Shown piece after piece: positions 20,503 through 33,404 of a stretch of 34,184 nucleotides of DNA; within the stretch, counting starts at the first letter, position 1; every line of letters starts with the position of its first letter. Location: the NCBI GenBank assembly GCA_002812745.2, contig NCSJ02000420.1, positions 1 through 34,184 on the forward strand, written 5' to 3'. The stretch is from Scytalidium lignicola (lineage: Eukaryota > Ascomycota > Leotiomycetes). The notes under the pieces are model-generated. The model did no database searches and was not told where the DNA came from. It saw only the letters and a list, made by a program, of their open reading frames with translations. The position numbers were made by a program, and so were the translations under genes.

Positions 20503-23500
20503 GGTTATAAGCTTAGAGATATGTCCTAATAACATATTAGACAACTTTTTGAATATTATAATAAAGTTGTATATGTTAGCTTGATTATAAAGATATGGAG
20601 GTTGATTTTAGCTAGGACAAGCCTTGTATTACAAGACTTAAGCTACTGAATTACAGAATATGGAGTATTCAGGTTAAGGCTTATTTATAAGGGCAAGAGT
20701 TATGAGAAGTAGTTTTTTAAGGCATATCAATATCTTAAAGTATTACTAGAGAATTGTCATTATCACATAAGAATGACTTGTTATCTTAAGATGTTTTATT
20801 ACCTTTTATAAACTGTTTACAGTTTGTAAGTGCAGATAAGAGGGTAAGGTCAATTATTATGTTATATTATACTTCTTCAACCTTGGAAATAATCATAAAT
20901 CTAAAAACAGTAAAAGAGTAATAGGATATACTTAAAGAATATATAACTCTCTTAAGGATACAACAATTAAGGGTTAAGTTAATAGCCTTTAATTTATATA
21001 TGTTATTAAAGACAAATATTATAGTTTTATAGTTAGTTATAAACCTTAATACTTTGCAAAATAAGATTAGTACAATTTCTAAAGATGATAAACCTTCAAA
21101 TAATATTAAGATAATTGTATTACTTAGAGTTGTAAAAGTTATAGATTTATATTTTCATTCTATAATTACTTAACTGTTACTTAACAAACAAGATGTTGGC
21201 AATTATAATGTTGTTATTGTTTATTTGACAGAATTTGAGTAAAGGATAAGGCTTAAGGAGTTAGCTAAGGAGAATATCCTAAATGTTATTAAAAANGAGT
21301 AAGAAGAGTAAAAANGAGTAAGAAGAGTAAAAAGAGTAAGAAGAGTAAAAAGAGTAAGAAGAGTAAAAAGAGTAAAAAGTTATTTAAAAGAGTATGTTTT
21401 AATTAGTAAAATTAACTATATAACAAGATTTTGTAAGGTACTTAAAAAGGAAGGTAATTTAAGTTTTAGCATAAAAGCTTTGTTTATACTTAATAGAGTG
21501 AAGGAGTAACTTAAAGAAGTATAGAAATTGAAAGTAGAAGTTAAAATAGTTAAGGAGACTTGTTAGAGTATATTTATAGGTGATACAGAAGAATAAGAGT
21601 GTCTTATATATGTTATAGATAATAATTCCAATGAATTATTATAAGTAATCAATTCAGGAACTTCATGTTATATAATGTACTTAAAGGAAGCTTTCAATGA
21701 TTATAAGTTACTTAAAATACTGATTTAAGTAGTAACAATGAATAGAATAGAGATTTAAGTTGTAAGAACTAGGAATATATATATTAAAGTTGTTTTAAAT
21801 GGAAAGGTAAAACATATAAAGCTTACAAGTGTTTTATATGTATTAGAACTAGTCAGTAGTTTGATTTCAGTGTTATAACTTTAGGATAAGGGATTAACAG
21901 TTAAAATAACTATAAAGAAAGTTAAAAAGCTTTTAATTAAGCTATATAATAAGGTTATAAAAAAAAGCACTTTGTATTAAGTATTTATACACTTTAAAAA
22001 GTATTATACAATTAAAATAAGCTTTTGTAATTATTGTTATAAATGTTAGAATGTTATAATATTGTCAATTTGGGCATTTGAGCTTAAAAAGCTTAACAAG
22101 GCTATATCAGGCTATTATAAGTGAAGAATAACTTATAATTATACTAAAAGAGTTGTGTAAGGCTTGTATGATAGCTAAGAAGGTGAAAGTGATTAATAAG
22201 AAGAGTCTTGAACAGGTTATAAAGTTGTTAGAATGTATATATACTAATATATAGAGGTTATACAAGATTCTTAATTGTAATAAGAATACTTATATGATTA
22301 TCTTTACAAATGAGTATACTTTAAAGTATAAGTTTATTTTAGTTAAAACAAAGTAGTTATATACATTATATTCTTTGAATTCAAAGCTAAAGTAAAGCTT
22401 AAAACAAGTTATAGGATTAAAGTTGTTAAATGTAATAATGTTAAAGAATATATAGTTTTAGGAAATTGAATTAACAAGATTATTAGAATTTGATTTGAAT
22501 ATATAATACTTTACTTTTATAAGCAATTAAGTATCCTTGAACAACTGAATAAAATGTTGATTATACTGGTTAGAACTATGTTATGAAATAGTTAATTATT
22601 AACTATGTTTTAAGAAGATGTTATAAAAACAACATGTTATATATATAACAGAACTCTTATTAGACTTGATGATAAGACATTTGAAGAAGTATATAATAAT
22701 AAGAAGTTATATATTAGCTACTTGAGAGCTTTTAAGTGCATTGCTTACTTAATTATAATAATAGAAAAGCTTATAAAATTAGAGTTAACAAGTTTAAGAT
22801 GTTGTTTTATTAATTATATAATTATAAACTGTTAGTATAAGTTATATAACTTAATGAGTTGTAAAGTTATAATTATATCTTTACTTACTTTTAAAGAATA
22901 TTTATAACTTGATTTTGACTAGAATAAGCTAATTATAAAACTTATAAAAGAGGTGGAAATATTAAACTTTATAGAACTACTAAGAGACATTCCAGAAGAT
23001 GTAAATTTGTAAATAAATATAATTGTTAACTAATTAAGTCAACATAATGTTAAAGCTAACTAATCAGGACAAGAAGCTTTTATAACACTAAGAGAAGGAG
23101 TAGAGTTTATGACATTGGTAATTATAAGAATTAATATTCTAAAGCCTTTAGAAAAGCCTTTAAAAGAGCTTATAACTGTAAAGCTTTAAAAGCTATATGA
23201 ACTGTTAAAGCCTCTTGATGTTATAGAACTTACAAATCTAGAAGAGCTTGAATTTGGTAGTTGTAATACACTAGAATTAAGGTTAGGGGACTTAGAATTT
23301 AATGATGTTGAAAGTGTAATTGAAATTGACACTTTAATAGTTATAACTGGACAAGAGATTTCTTATAAGCTTCTTATAGTCTGTAAAAGTAGAAGGGTAA
23401 GGAAGTTTAGTTGTAAAACTTAAGAGAATTTTGAATTAGCATTTCAAGTAGAAGAAGTATTTATTCTAAAGAATAAATAAGAAGTATTAAGAGATTTACT

Positions 23501-25017
23501 ATGGTTAGTTGTTATAGATTTAAAAATCAAGAAATTGTAAGCTTTTAGAATATAGGAAATTGGAGATCTTTTAGTAAGTAACAATTTAGTTAGTTATAAG
23601 TAGGTGTTTACAGTTAAGTATACTCTTATAAGCTTGGTTAATTACTGTAAAGTATAGTTAATAGCTTAGAGATTTAATCAAATGCTTAAAGATGATTACT
23701 TGGAAACCTTTAACCTTATTATAAAGCTTGAGTTGTTAAGAGTACTCTTAGCAATTGTTATATTAAAGGATCTTAAAATATATTAAGTTGACATTATAAG
23801 TACTTATCTAAGGGCAAAGCTTTATACCATTATAAATATAAGGTTACTTAATACCTTGAATGTGATAAAAGGAAAGGTGTTAGTAGTAAGATGATTACTT
23901 TATAAGTTAAAGTAGTTAGGTAAGGAGTAATATATTAAGAGTTGTACAAGCTTTGAATTATTTGGTTTTAGGCTTTGTTATAATGATCTAAGTGTTTTCA
24001 TCAACTAAGACAAATCTATAATAATTAAACTGTATATTAATAATATATTAGTATTAGGAAAAGACTTTAAAACTATTAGAGTTATAGTTGATAACATTAG
24101 CAAGAAATAGCAAATCAAAGATTTAGAACTTGTACAATGAATATAAGGACTTCAGGTTATACATGACAAAGTTAATTATAACTTATGGATTAATTAAAGC
24201 TAGTATATTACTGAATTAGTTAAAAGGTTTTATTTACAAGATGTAAAGTTAATGAATTCACTTATTATAGATTATAACACTTTAGTAAAGGGCTTACTTA
24301 AAGAGTTATAAGCTGATCAAGTGTTATATCAAGAGTTAATTAGCCAATTAGGATAAGTAACCAAGAGTTCTAGATTTGATATTAGTTATGTTATTAGTTA
24401 ATTATAATAATATTATAATACTCTAACTATAAGGTATATAAATGCTAACTTACAAGTTGTATAATATTTGAATAGAATTGTAAATAAGGAGTTATATATA
24501 AGTATTAANCAAAAACTGTAATAAGCTTGAAGAGTTTATAAGAACTTGAATTCAAGGTTATAACAATATTAACTATACTGAAGACTTATTAAATCAACAC
24601 TTAATTATAAGATATATATTCTTGTTGAATAAAGGTCTTATTTCATAGACTTTAACAAAATAATAATATATAATTATGTTAATTACTGAATTAGAGTATA
24701 TAACACTTTCAAAGGCTAACAAGCAAGGACAATGGTTATAGTCCTTACTTAAAGAGTTAGGACAAGGTAAGTTGTTAAAGAATGATTTAAAGGTTCTTAT
24801 ATTCAATGATAATCAAGCTTGCATAATTATTACTAACAAACTAGTAATATATAAGTGTTTAAAGTATATTGACATTAGATATTACCAAATCAAGGATTTG
24901 ATTACAAGTAAACAAATATCTGTAGAATACTATTCTACAAGAGATATGAAGGTTGATATGTTAACAAAGCTGTTAACTTATCAGAACTTTCAAAAGTGTA
25001 TTAGTAGAATACTTTAG
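20503..25017 (+). pseudogene. Copia gag-pol of element 2, inactivated
   Basis: Decayed polyprotein. The gag zone (20503-21640) holds a Lys/Ser tandem repeat. The protease site VINSGTSCYIMY is at 21645-21680 (catalytic Asp now Asn). The integrase zinc finger is LCKACMIAK at 22153-22179. RT spans about 23500-24230, with RFNQMLKDDYLETFNLIIKL, LRVLLAIVILKDLKIY and the YVDD box as YINN at 24033-24044 (both Asp now Asn). RNase H and the C-terminal end (about 24640-25017) are the best kept, with an unbroken final stretch including FNDNQACIIITNKLV, KYIDIRYYQIKDLI and STRDMKVDMLTK before the stop at 25015-25017. His residues expected in the last motifs read Tyr (CAT to TAT). Many in-frame TAA/TAG codons exclude function. 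Confidence 0.88.
21291..21379 (+). repeat. 18-bp tandem repeat encoding Lys-Lys-Ser units in copia gag
   Basis: About five copies of AAAAAGAGTAAGAAGAGT, reading KKSKKS. Ns at 21296 and 21315 fall at the same phase of the repeat next to the A run, so they are likely artefacts. A basic repeat at the end of gag may serve nucleic-acid binding. Confidence 0.75.
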
Positions 25018-25161
25018 TAATCACCAAATTGAACAGAATAAGTAGACCTTATAATAAGTCAAATGTATGAAAACATTATACACAATTATAAGTTTATAGA
25101 ATTGATTTCTTGATGTTTTGCTAATAACAAATTGTTAGCTATAATAGTGAAATAAAAGGAC

Positions 25162-25414
25162 TGTTGTAACCTTAAGTATTTGATATACTTATATGACAAG
25201 TTATAATAAAAGCTATATGAAGTCATAGAGTTAGAATTAGGGCAATTATCATATCTATAAGACATTTTCACATGATATGTATGTTTACAAGTATGTATAT
25301 GATATAAGAGTATTTCCCTAGTTGTAATTGTTATTAGTTAATTGTTTTTAATAGTTGAAATTTATACTGTTTATATATGTACTAATGATAATAATAGTTG
25401 TAGCTTGTCTAATA
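25162..25414 (+). repeat. 3' LTR of copia element 2
   Basis: 253 bp, TGTTGTAACC...GTCTAATA, the partner of 20250-20502. The terminal CAACA has become TAATA by C-to-T change. Confidence 0.92.
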
Positions 25415-25903
25415 GAAACAAGACTAAACTAAATTGTAAAGCATTAAATTATAAGGTATTTAAACTGTATAGTCTGAAATTTAAAGCCTTAATACCTTAT
25501 AGTCTAGTTAAACTGTTAAACTGTATAAATTTTAAATTTAAATTTAAATAATAAATATAATTATTTATTAAAAAATTATTTATTAAATAAAAATAATAAC
25601 ACTTTATAATAATAGTAATATAAATTAAATTTAATAATTTTTAATTTTAATTTTTAGTTAAGATTATACAGACTATAGTCTTAAAACAGTCTGTATTTTA
25701 ATTTAATTTCAGACTGTAGACTGTATAGTCTAATCTCAAATTTTTTAAGTTCAGACTGTAGTCTTTTCAGACTAGATTGTACAGTTTACAGTTTAAAAAT
25801 AGTCCTTATAATTTGAATTACTCAGACTATGGTCTGAAACAGTCTACAAAAACCTTATAGTCTAGTCTAGACCATAGTCCAATGCAATAGTCCGGCCAGT
25901 CTA

Positions 25904-26400
25904 CTTAAAACTAGTAAATTACTACAAACAATACATTAAAGATTATATAATAATTGTAAAACTATTAATATCCTTAACTAAAAAGAATAAGTTATTTGTA
26001 TAAAACCAAAAAGGACAAAAAANCTTTTCAAACATTAAAAAANTACTTTTAAAAATTAAGTATTAGCATAATTAAACCTAGAAAAACCATTTTAAATAAA
26101 AACAAATATATTAGACTATATACTCGAAATAGTACTTAACTAGCAGAATAATAAAATGAAATGAAAACTAATAACATTCTATTCAAGAAAGTTCATTTTA
26201 GTTGAATTAAACTATGAAATATATGATAAAAAGTTATTAATTATTATAAACTCATTTAAGAAATAACAAGTTTATTTTATAAAAATAAAACATAAAATAA
26301 AAGTTTTAATAAATCATAAAAATTTATTTTATTTTATTATAATGAAAAAGTTAAACAAACAATAAGTAAGAAGACAGAATTTTATTTACTATAAGTAATA
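25904..26400 (+). pseudogene. Ty3/gypsy RT C-terminus and RNase H fragment
   Basis: Plus-strand frame starting at the edge of the palindromic element: LKLVNYYKQYIKDYIIIVKL and SLTKKNKLF (the RT thumb/connection), then from about 26160 FYSRKFILVELNYEIYDKKL, LIIINSFKK, VLINHKNLFYF and a KLNKQ-VRRQ end. These are the standard gypsy RNase H landmarks: SRK-x-LNYEIYDKELL and TDHKNL, the latter with Asp now Asn. The rest of the polyprotein is missing on both sides. Ns at 26024 and 26043 disturb the frame. It ends near 26400, close to where the plus-strand LINE begins. Confidence 0.82.
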
Positions 26401-26599
26401 ATAATAAACTATATAATACTATTTTAATAGGAGAACTAGAATAATTGAACCTTAACATTATGCTAATATTAAAGTTTAATTTAATACTAATAGTAGAGTT
26501 ATACCTAGTATATTGAACATGCTTAATTGTAATATTATAAGTAAGATATAAGTATAACATAGTTACAAGATATAACAATAGTATCATAAGCCTTAACTA

Positions 26600-29500
26600 T
26601 CAACAGAAGAACCAACAGCATTAAAGTTATGAAGATAAGGAATATAACCAAAGAAGGGTGATGAAGTAAAAGTTAAACAACAATGAATATGAGGATTTAT
26701 TACAATTTAACCAGTTGGTTAAGGAGAGAAACATGTATAAAGTACTTCAACTAGTAGAAAAAATTTTACACTTTAAATTCAAATATAAAACAATTACAAA
26801 GTAATCTAACAATAACAATAATATATTAATTACTTATAAAGACTTGAAAGAAACACTTGTAAAAATCATTTAACCTCAAGAGTATACATAAGTTTAAATG
26901 GCAACCCTCCTAACAACAACAATGCAGTTTGATAGTAAGCATACAAAGAACATACAATAAAGAACTTGTAGACTACTAATGAAAAGAGACTGTGAAATCA
27001 TTATATACACTTTAAGTATACTATTAGAACTCAAGAATCATAACCTACAAAACACAATAATAACAATTAATACAACTATATTCTTATAAAGTAGTATATA
27101 TACAATAAAGCAGTTACCTAGTAACAATATAACAATAGTCTTTGAAGATGGCTAGAAAGAATAGTATTTACTTAATATACAATAAGTTTAAAAGGTATTT
27201 GGAGAAGAAGTGCAAATTGTCAATAGTAAAGTTATTATATATATCAAAGGTATATCTGATTACTTGTTAGCTGAATATAACAAAGCCTTAATCAAAGAAG
27301 CATTAAAAAAAAGAGAATAAAATAATAATACTTCAGGTTAAAGCTTACTAAGCTTATGAAGGAGGCTAACAGCAGAAAAGCTACTTATATATCAAACTAA
27401 TAATTATAAAAGACATATACAAACTTACAGACTAAGGTTTATACTAGAAGAGTTAAGTATTCTATTATAAGCTATTCAAGAACAAGTTACAACTAAAGTA
27501 ATATTTTAAATGTTAAGCTTAAGGATATTATATATAGTATTATAAGGTGGAAAAGCAGTATACTTACTACACAAGAGTAACATATAAAGGGGAAGAAGAA
27601 GAATGTCTAACAAACCTAAGAGAAATTACACTTAAGTGTTATAACTATAATAAAGAACATATAATGTTTAATTAAAGTTATCTAATAATAAAGGAGTATT
27701 AAGATCAAGTAAAAGAGGTATATAAAAACAGAATAATAAAACTAGTTAGACCAAATAACATAATCCATATCATAACTCAACTTAATATAACTAAGTTAAT
27801 AAAAAGTAACAAAGAAGAAGGATAACAAATAACATCTAGAAGAAAAANGACTTAGAACTCAAGTAAACTTACAAGATAAACTTACAAGTCTAAGTATTAT
27901 AAGAAGAACAAATGAAAATACCTTAGACAAATTTTCAAGTCAATACAATAACTTTATATTTAGTTGATTACTACTTAGCTTATTATCAAGCTTTATAATT
28001 AGCTAAAGTAACAAAGATCTAACAAACTAACAACAACAAACTAATTAACAAAGTAATATAATAATAAACATAATCATAATATAATTATGATTATAATCTT
28101 ATATTAAAACTAAAATAGAAGACATAAATATATGATAAAAGCATTAGAGGATAACAGTAAGTACAATATGTTAACAGTCTAAAAANCTATAAGTAAACAA
28201 ACAGACTAAAAATATATACTATCTAAATAACAAGAATTATCAAAGAATATAAAGTAATAGAAGAATAATTATATATATACACAAACACTACAAATTAACT
28301 ATATAATCATACAAAACAAAANGAAGATTAAGCAAAAGTAATGTTTATAATTAAAAACATAACAATTTACTTAATATACTTAGTTAAATACACAACCTTA
28401 AATTAACATACATTTATTTATGATCTTGTTATAATAGAACTAGAAAATTATATAATACTAACAAGTGATTTTAATCAATATTACTTAATATAAGATAAAG
28501 AAGAAAGAATAAACAACAGAGTTAATGAATTGTTAATATTAATATAATAATAAAGGCTTAAACTTGTTATATCTTAAAGAGAACTTATATAAAGACAGGA
28601 CAACAACAAAAACTTAATTATTGACTATACTTAACATATAACAAACCTTTGAATTTAATATATAAGAGTTAAAGACTAGATTAGCTCAGACTATACCTTA
28701 TAACTTATTAAAATCAAACTTAAAATAAGTAAACAGTAAATGTACAATGGAGAATCAAGTTATAGTTAAAGATTAATAAACTATGAAAAANGTTAAAACA
28801 ACAATAGCTAACTCATTACTCTTACCAGGTTATATATCTACTAAGGAGTAATTAAACAAAGCAATTAATATATTAACAAAACAATTGATTAATATTACAA
28901 ATAAGACAGTACTTAGAAGGAAGTCATTAGTTGACTACTTAACATTATAATAAAATTATATAACTAAGAAAACAATTAAGGTTGTTTAAAAAGCAGAATA
29001 CTAATAGTATGTAAATAAGTCTTTACAAAATCATCAGAACTTAGATCAAGCTCTTAAGGAATAAAAAGAAAAGAATTGCTTAAGCTTAAACAAAAAAACT
29101 AATAACAAGTAATAACAATAATGATAAAGGATACTTATAAGCTGTAGACATTTGAATAATAAGTATAAACATATAATTATATACTTATTAACTTGTTAAA
29201 AATCTCAGAATTATACAATAACAACCTAAAAAGACCATTAATATATATACACAATAAGAAAGCAACAATACTTATAACTAAGTTTTTCTTAGAAGTATAA
29301 GCAGATTATATCAGACTACAAAATACAAATCAAGTAAAAGTAATCAAGATAAATAAAGGTTATAACAAAGTAATTATCAGACAAGTACTTTATAAGGCTA
29401 GAGTATAAAAAACACTAAAGTTAGACTGATTAACTAATAAGTTTCTACAAGCTTGTAGTCAATTATTACAATGAATTCTGATAATCCTAATTAAAATAAG

Positions 29501-31620
29501 CTTTAGACTAGAATACTTTCCTTGTAATTACCATACAACAAATATGATAATATTATAAAAACTAAGTAAAACAATAGAATAATTACAACAGGTTAAAAGA
29601 TAACAACTAATTATACTACTTAATTGTATAACAAAAATATTCAAAGTTATAATAATTATTTATATTACAAAAGCAATAAAGAAGTAAAGACTACTTTTAA
29701 AAGGACAAATAAGAAATAAACATAATAAATCTACAGAATTAACAATAAGAACAATAATAAACATTATCTATACAATATAAAGTTAAAGTATTATTATATT
29801 ATTATTATAACTTGATCTTAAAGAGGCATTTAACATATTAGACCATAAGTAATTATAATATATACTCTAAGAGAAAAGCTTTTTATAATAGTTAATAAGC
29901 TAGATTAATAACTACTTAATAAACAAGATTACTTGTTTATCTTTTAACAATGAAATAACTTAACTAATCTTAATAAAAGCAAGAGTCTTACAAAGTTCTT
30001 TACTCTTATTAATACTGTTTATATTATATATTTTTACTTTATACAATAAATTAANAAAGATAAAAGGTTTANTTATAATCAACTTTACAAATGATATAAA
30101 CCTTCTTAATTATATATATATTATAAAGAGTTGTTATAAAACATTAGAAGTAAGTTAGAAAATATGCAAAAAGTAAGTAGTATACAAAGGTATACAATTC
30201 AAAGCAAGTAAAAGTAAGTTAATATACTTTATATATACTTATACAATAAGGAAAGAGTTAATATACCTTAGTAATAAAGAATTAAAGCTTAAAGAATTAA
30301 CTTGTTTTCTAAGGATTTAACTTAATTAACAACTTAACTTTAAAGTTTATACAAAGGTAATTAAGAAAAAGTTAATTATACAAATATTTATATTAACAAG
30401 ACTAATAGTAAAAACATAAGGATATAACTTTATAAGAGTAAGATAGATTTATACAATAGTTATACAAAGTACAATTGTATACAATGTTATTATATATTAT
30501 TAACTTATAAAATCTAATAACAATCTAAGGGGAATTAGTTGTTACTTACTTATAATGTAGTTATAATATCTTTGTATAATAACAAGAGCTTATAAAGACA
30601 CTTTAATTCAAAGTTTAAAGACAAAGATATTCTGCTTATTATTAAACTTATACTTAAACAAAAGAATAACAACATTTGAAGATTACCTTAATTGTACAAG
30701 CTTGAAGTAGGTAATTCACTGAATAAGTAATAAGGCAATAAGACTCTTGAAGAAAAGAAGAAGATATAAGTAATAAACAAAAAAGTAATTACTCAAAAAA
30801 AGTAATAAATACAAGGTAATATAATTATAATAATGAAGAGGCTATTAAGTAATATCAAAAGCAATTAATATAGTTATAATAAGAGATTAAAAGGCAAGAT
30901 GAACTTAAAACTTTAAAATTGTTAAGTTGGTTAAGTTATATAATTATATAAAAGTTGTAAACTTTCTTACTTTTAACAAAAAAGCATTATTCTTATATAA
31001 TAAGTTGGACAAAGTAATTAACTTATTAATTATACAAATTCATACTAGTAAAATTAGACTATAAGTATATTTGTTTAAATGTTATATACTTAATATAAAC
31101 ATATTACTATATAATTATGAACTTATAAAAGAAATAACTTACCATTTAATCATTAACTGTTTAAACCTAGAATGAATAAGAAAGAGCCTTAAAATAAGAA
31201 CTTATATAGTAAAAGACTTAAGAGAAATACTAAGAAGTTGTTAAGAATGTAAACAGATTACTAGTTAGATGTTAATTATAAGAAGGCTGCAAGAGTACAA
31301 ATTAATAATATGACTAAGGATTTAAGAGCAGAATAAGACAATAGTAAAGTAGTAATGTTTTAGAGAATTAAGTTACTAACTATTAACTTAATAATACAAC
31401 GAAATTCTTACTAACTAAGCTAGTAAGCTAAGTACTAGACAAGAGGATAGTAGAGATAAGGCAAGGTAATTACACTTAAGCAGATAAAGAATAGTATAAA
31501 GGTTTTCACCTAGCTAAGGAGTTAGCATAGTTTCTTGTATAACAGTGTAATTATCCTGCATACCCTTAAGGTAGCCTTATAGCCTACAGTATAAGAATAA
31601 TAATAATAATAATAATTATA
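26600..31620 (+). mobile_element. Near full-length Tad1-like LINE, RIP-decayed
   Basis: Non-LTR retrotransposon. ORF1 (about 26.9-27.9 kb) includes VFGEEVQIVNSKVIIYIKGI (27195-27255) and a zinc-knuckle region (LKCYNYNKEHIMFN, about 27634-27675, second Cys now Tyr). ORF2 has the endonuclease motif SDFNQYY (28461-28484, expected GDFN), then RT from about 29380: LDLKEAFNILDHK (29811-29849), VLQSSLLLLILFILYI, and the catalytic box FTNDINLL (30084-30107, first Asp now Asn). A conserved downstream segment follows, and the element ends with an (AAT)n tail at about 31594-31615. The order ORF1, endonuclease, RT and the 3' microsatellite tail fit the fungal Tad1 clade. The 5' boundary is uncertain (26.4-26.9 kb). 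Stops throughout. Confidence 0.82.
29850..31615. repeat. Arm of a large inverted repeat formed by two LINE copies
   Basis: This stretch is repeated in reverse orientation at 18101-19880. The most obvious match is the last 130 bp: GCATACCCTTAAGGTAGCC near 31558 against GGCTACCTTAAGAGTATGC near 18136, with similar spacing on to the GTGAAAACC/GGTTTTCACC segment. The arms are about 10 kb apart. Confidence 0.8.
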
Positions 31621-33400
31621 CATTGAATTTATTATATACAAAGTTTATAATCTTATCTTGAAATATCTTATTAAACATTTTTATTAATTTTATAATTGTT
31701 TTTTTAATTTCAAGGGTAATTATTAAAAGTCTACTAGTATACTTCCTTATATCTAATCTAACAATTGTATAAAGTTGTATACTTTAAGTAATATATTGAA
31801 TAGTTTTGTAAAAGATGTTAAAAGTAGTAGTAATTGTATATTTGTCATTGTTAAAGTTCAGGAAAGTACNTTTTAATAGCTTTGACTATTTCCTTGTAAA
31901 GGTTTAAAGTTATTAAATAGATTATATAGATTATATAAAGTTAAAACGTTTAGTATATATTAGTCAATTTAATTAGTTTAAGAAACAAGTAATAGATTAA
32001 TCGAATAGAATGTTAATTTATTAATTTAGTCCTTTATATTAATTTACTATAGTATACACTGCAAAAAGGCATGTACAAGGCTCGAATTCGCGAAAAACAG
32101 GCTACTTTAAAATATAACAATAGTCTTTTAGCTGAATATAAAACTTTAAAACTTAAAATCTGTAATTCAACTATTTGTACATTTCCAATGTTCTTATAAG
32201 TCTAGTTTCCAAACACAGCCTTCTATAAAGTATCTGTTTTAACATTAAGAAATTCAAGAAGTTTAACAATAAATATTTTATATGCTTTAACAACTTTTAT
32301 AAGGTTGTATATTATAAAAGCAAAAGTTAAAACATTTAAAGAGGTTTTAAACATTCTAATATATATTCTTATAAGTTTAATATGTAAAGGTAATTAATTT
32401 AAATATTCTAATGTTAAAGTACTTATTTCTAACGAAGAGATTTTATTAAAATTGTTTATTAAAAGTGTAATTTAGTTCTTTTTATCAAAAGTCACATATC
32501 CTCTGTTAAGATTAGACTTATTTGTTAGATATTTAACAAGTAGTTGAACTAATTCTTTTAGTGAAGGTTATAGTAATATTTTTACTTAACTTTAAAAATT
32601 ATAATTAATATTTGACTTAGTTATATTATAACAGAGTAGTTTTTTCTTATTAACTTATTATGAAGACTTGTTCTTACTTCAATTATTGTTGAATTTAATT
32701 ATAAGTGTTCTATATGTTCAAAGATATAATAATGATCAAAAGTTGTTATAATGTTAGTTAATTGTTCTTTTAATGCATTTTCTAAATTTAACACTTTTTA
32801 AAATGATATATTAGTTTTGACTATAACACTTAAAATTTTGCAAACTAATGTTACAAAGCTTTTAATCATCAATATATGATGTAAGCTTAGTCACTTTGTA
32901 GGTTTATTTGTAAGAACAAGTTAATTAGAGTTTTATGAATAGTAAAGTATATTATAAAGTTATAACTTAAGTTAAATATAAGGTTCTTAACTAAAGCTTA
33001 AAGAGTATATTCTTATATAAATATACAATAACCTTAAGTTTAACTAGTTTAACCTGATATAACCTTATACTTTTTATACTAGTATATACCTCTTATATAA
33101 GTCATGTAACTTAATATTCCTTGTTAGTTATTAACGCTTTATATAGGCTATCCTTTAATGCTTATTAGATTGTAATAATAAGATTTGTAATATTATCCCC
33201 TTTTTATCTTAACGTTATCTTAATGCTTAACTAGTAACATTAAATAATCTTCATTATTTGTTAACTATACTCTTTATTCATTATGTCCTCTAAACAATCT
33301 TATTATTAATAATGTATAAAATGAGTTGATAATATTAAAATATTTGGATTTATCATGGTTATCCAGTATTATTTCTATAAGTTTAACAATAAGGATTGTA
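31621..33400. other. AT-rich decayed repeat, mostly unassigned
   Basis: No intact gene. The sequence lies between the end of the LINE and the chromovirus fragment. A small patch at 32060-32105 keeps CG dinucleotides (GGCTCGAATTCGCG) in an otherwise CpG-free context; a plus-strand frame there reads MYKARIREKQATLKYNNSLL for about 40 codons before a stop. It may be the start of the same relic ORF as the one at 33.4 kb. N at 31870. Confidence 0.4.
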
Positions 33401-33404
33401 TATA

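Larger units (their letters stand above)
20250..25414 (+). mobile_element. Complete Ty1/copia LTR retrotransposon (copia element 2), RIP-decayed
   Basis: 5165 bp with two 253-bp LTRs and a 5-bp target duplication, GAGAC (20245-20249) and GAAAC (25415-25419), differing by one G-to-A. The internal region runs gag, protease, integrase, RT, RNase H on the plus strand, the copia order (integrase before RT). A purine-rich tract (about 25149-25160) precedes the 3' LTR; the primer-binding site would start at 20503 but is too altered to assign a tRNA. It is inserted in palindromic element copy 2. Because the LTRs differ mainly by transitions, their divergence measures RIP rather than age. Confidence 0.92.
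20117..25901 (-). mobile_element. Palindrome-rich TIR element, copy 2, split by a copia retrotransposon
   Basis: The left part 20117-20249 begins GACTGGCCGAACAGTC; the right part 25420-25901 ends TCCGGCCAGTC. Both ends are flanked by TA. The right end read backwards (GACTGGCCGGACTATTGCATT) matches the left end of copy 1, with CG changed to TA, so this copy is in the opposite orientation. Without the copia insertion it is about 615 bp. The CAGACCGTA words of copy 1 appear as CAGACTGTA and CAGACTATA. No coding capacity. Confidence 0.72.

Noticed and set aside
24594..24806. Minus open frame over the copia RNase H
   Set aside because: Antisense of the conserved plus-strand RNase H region.
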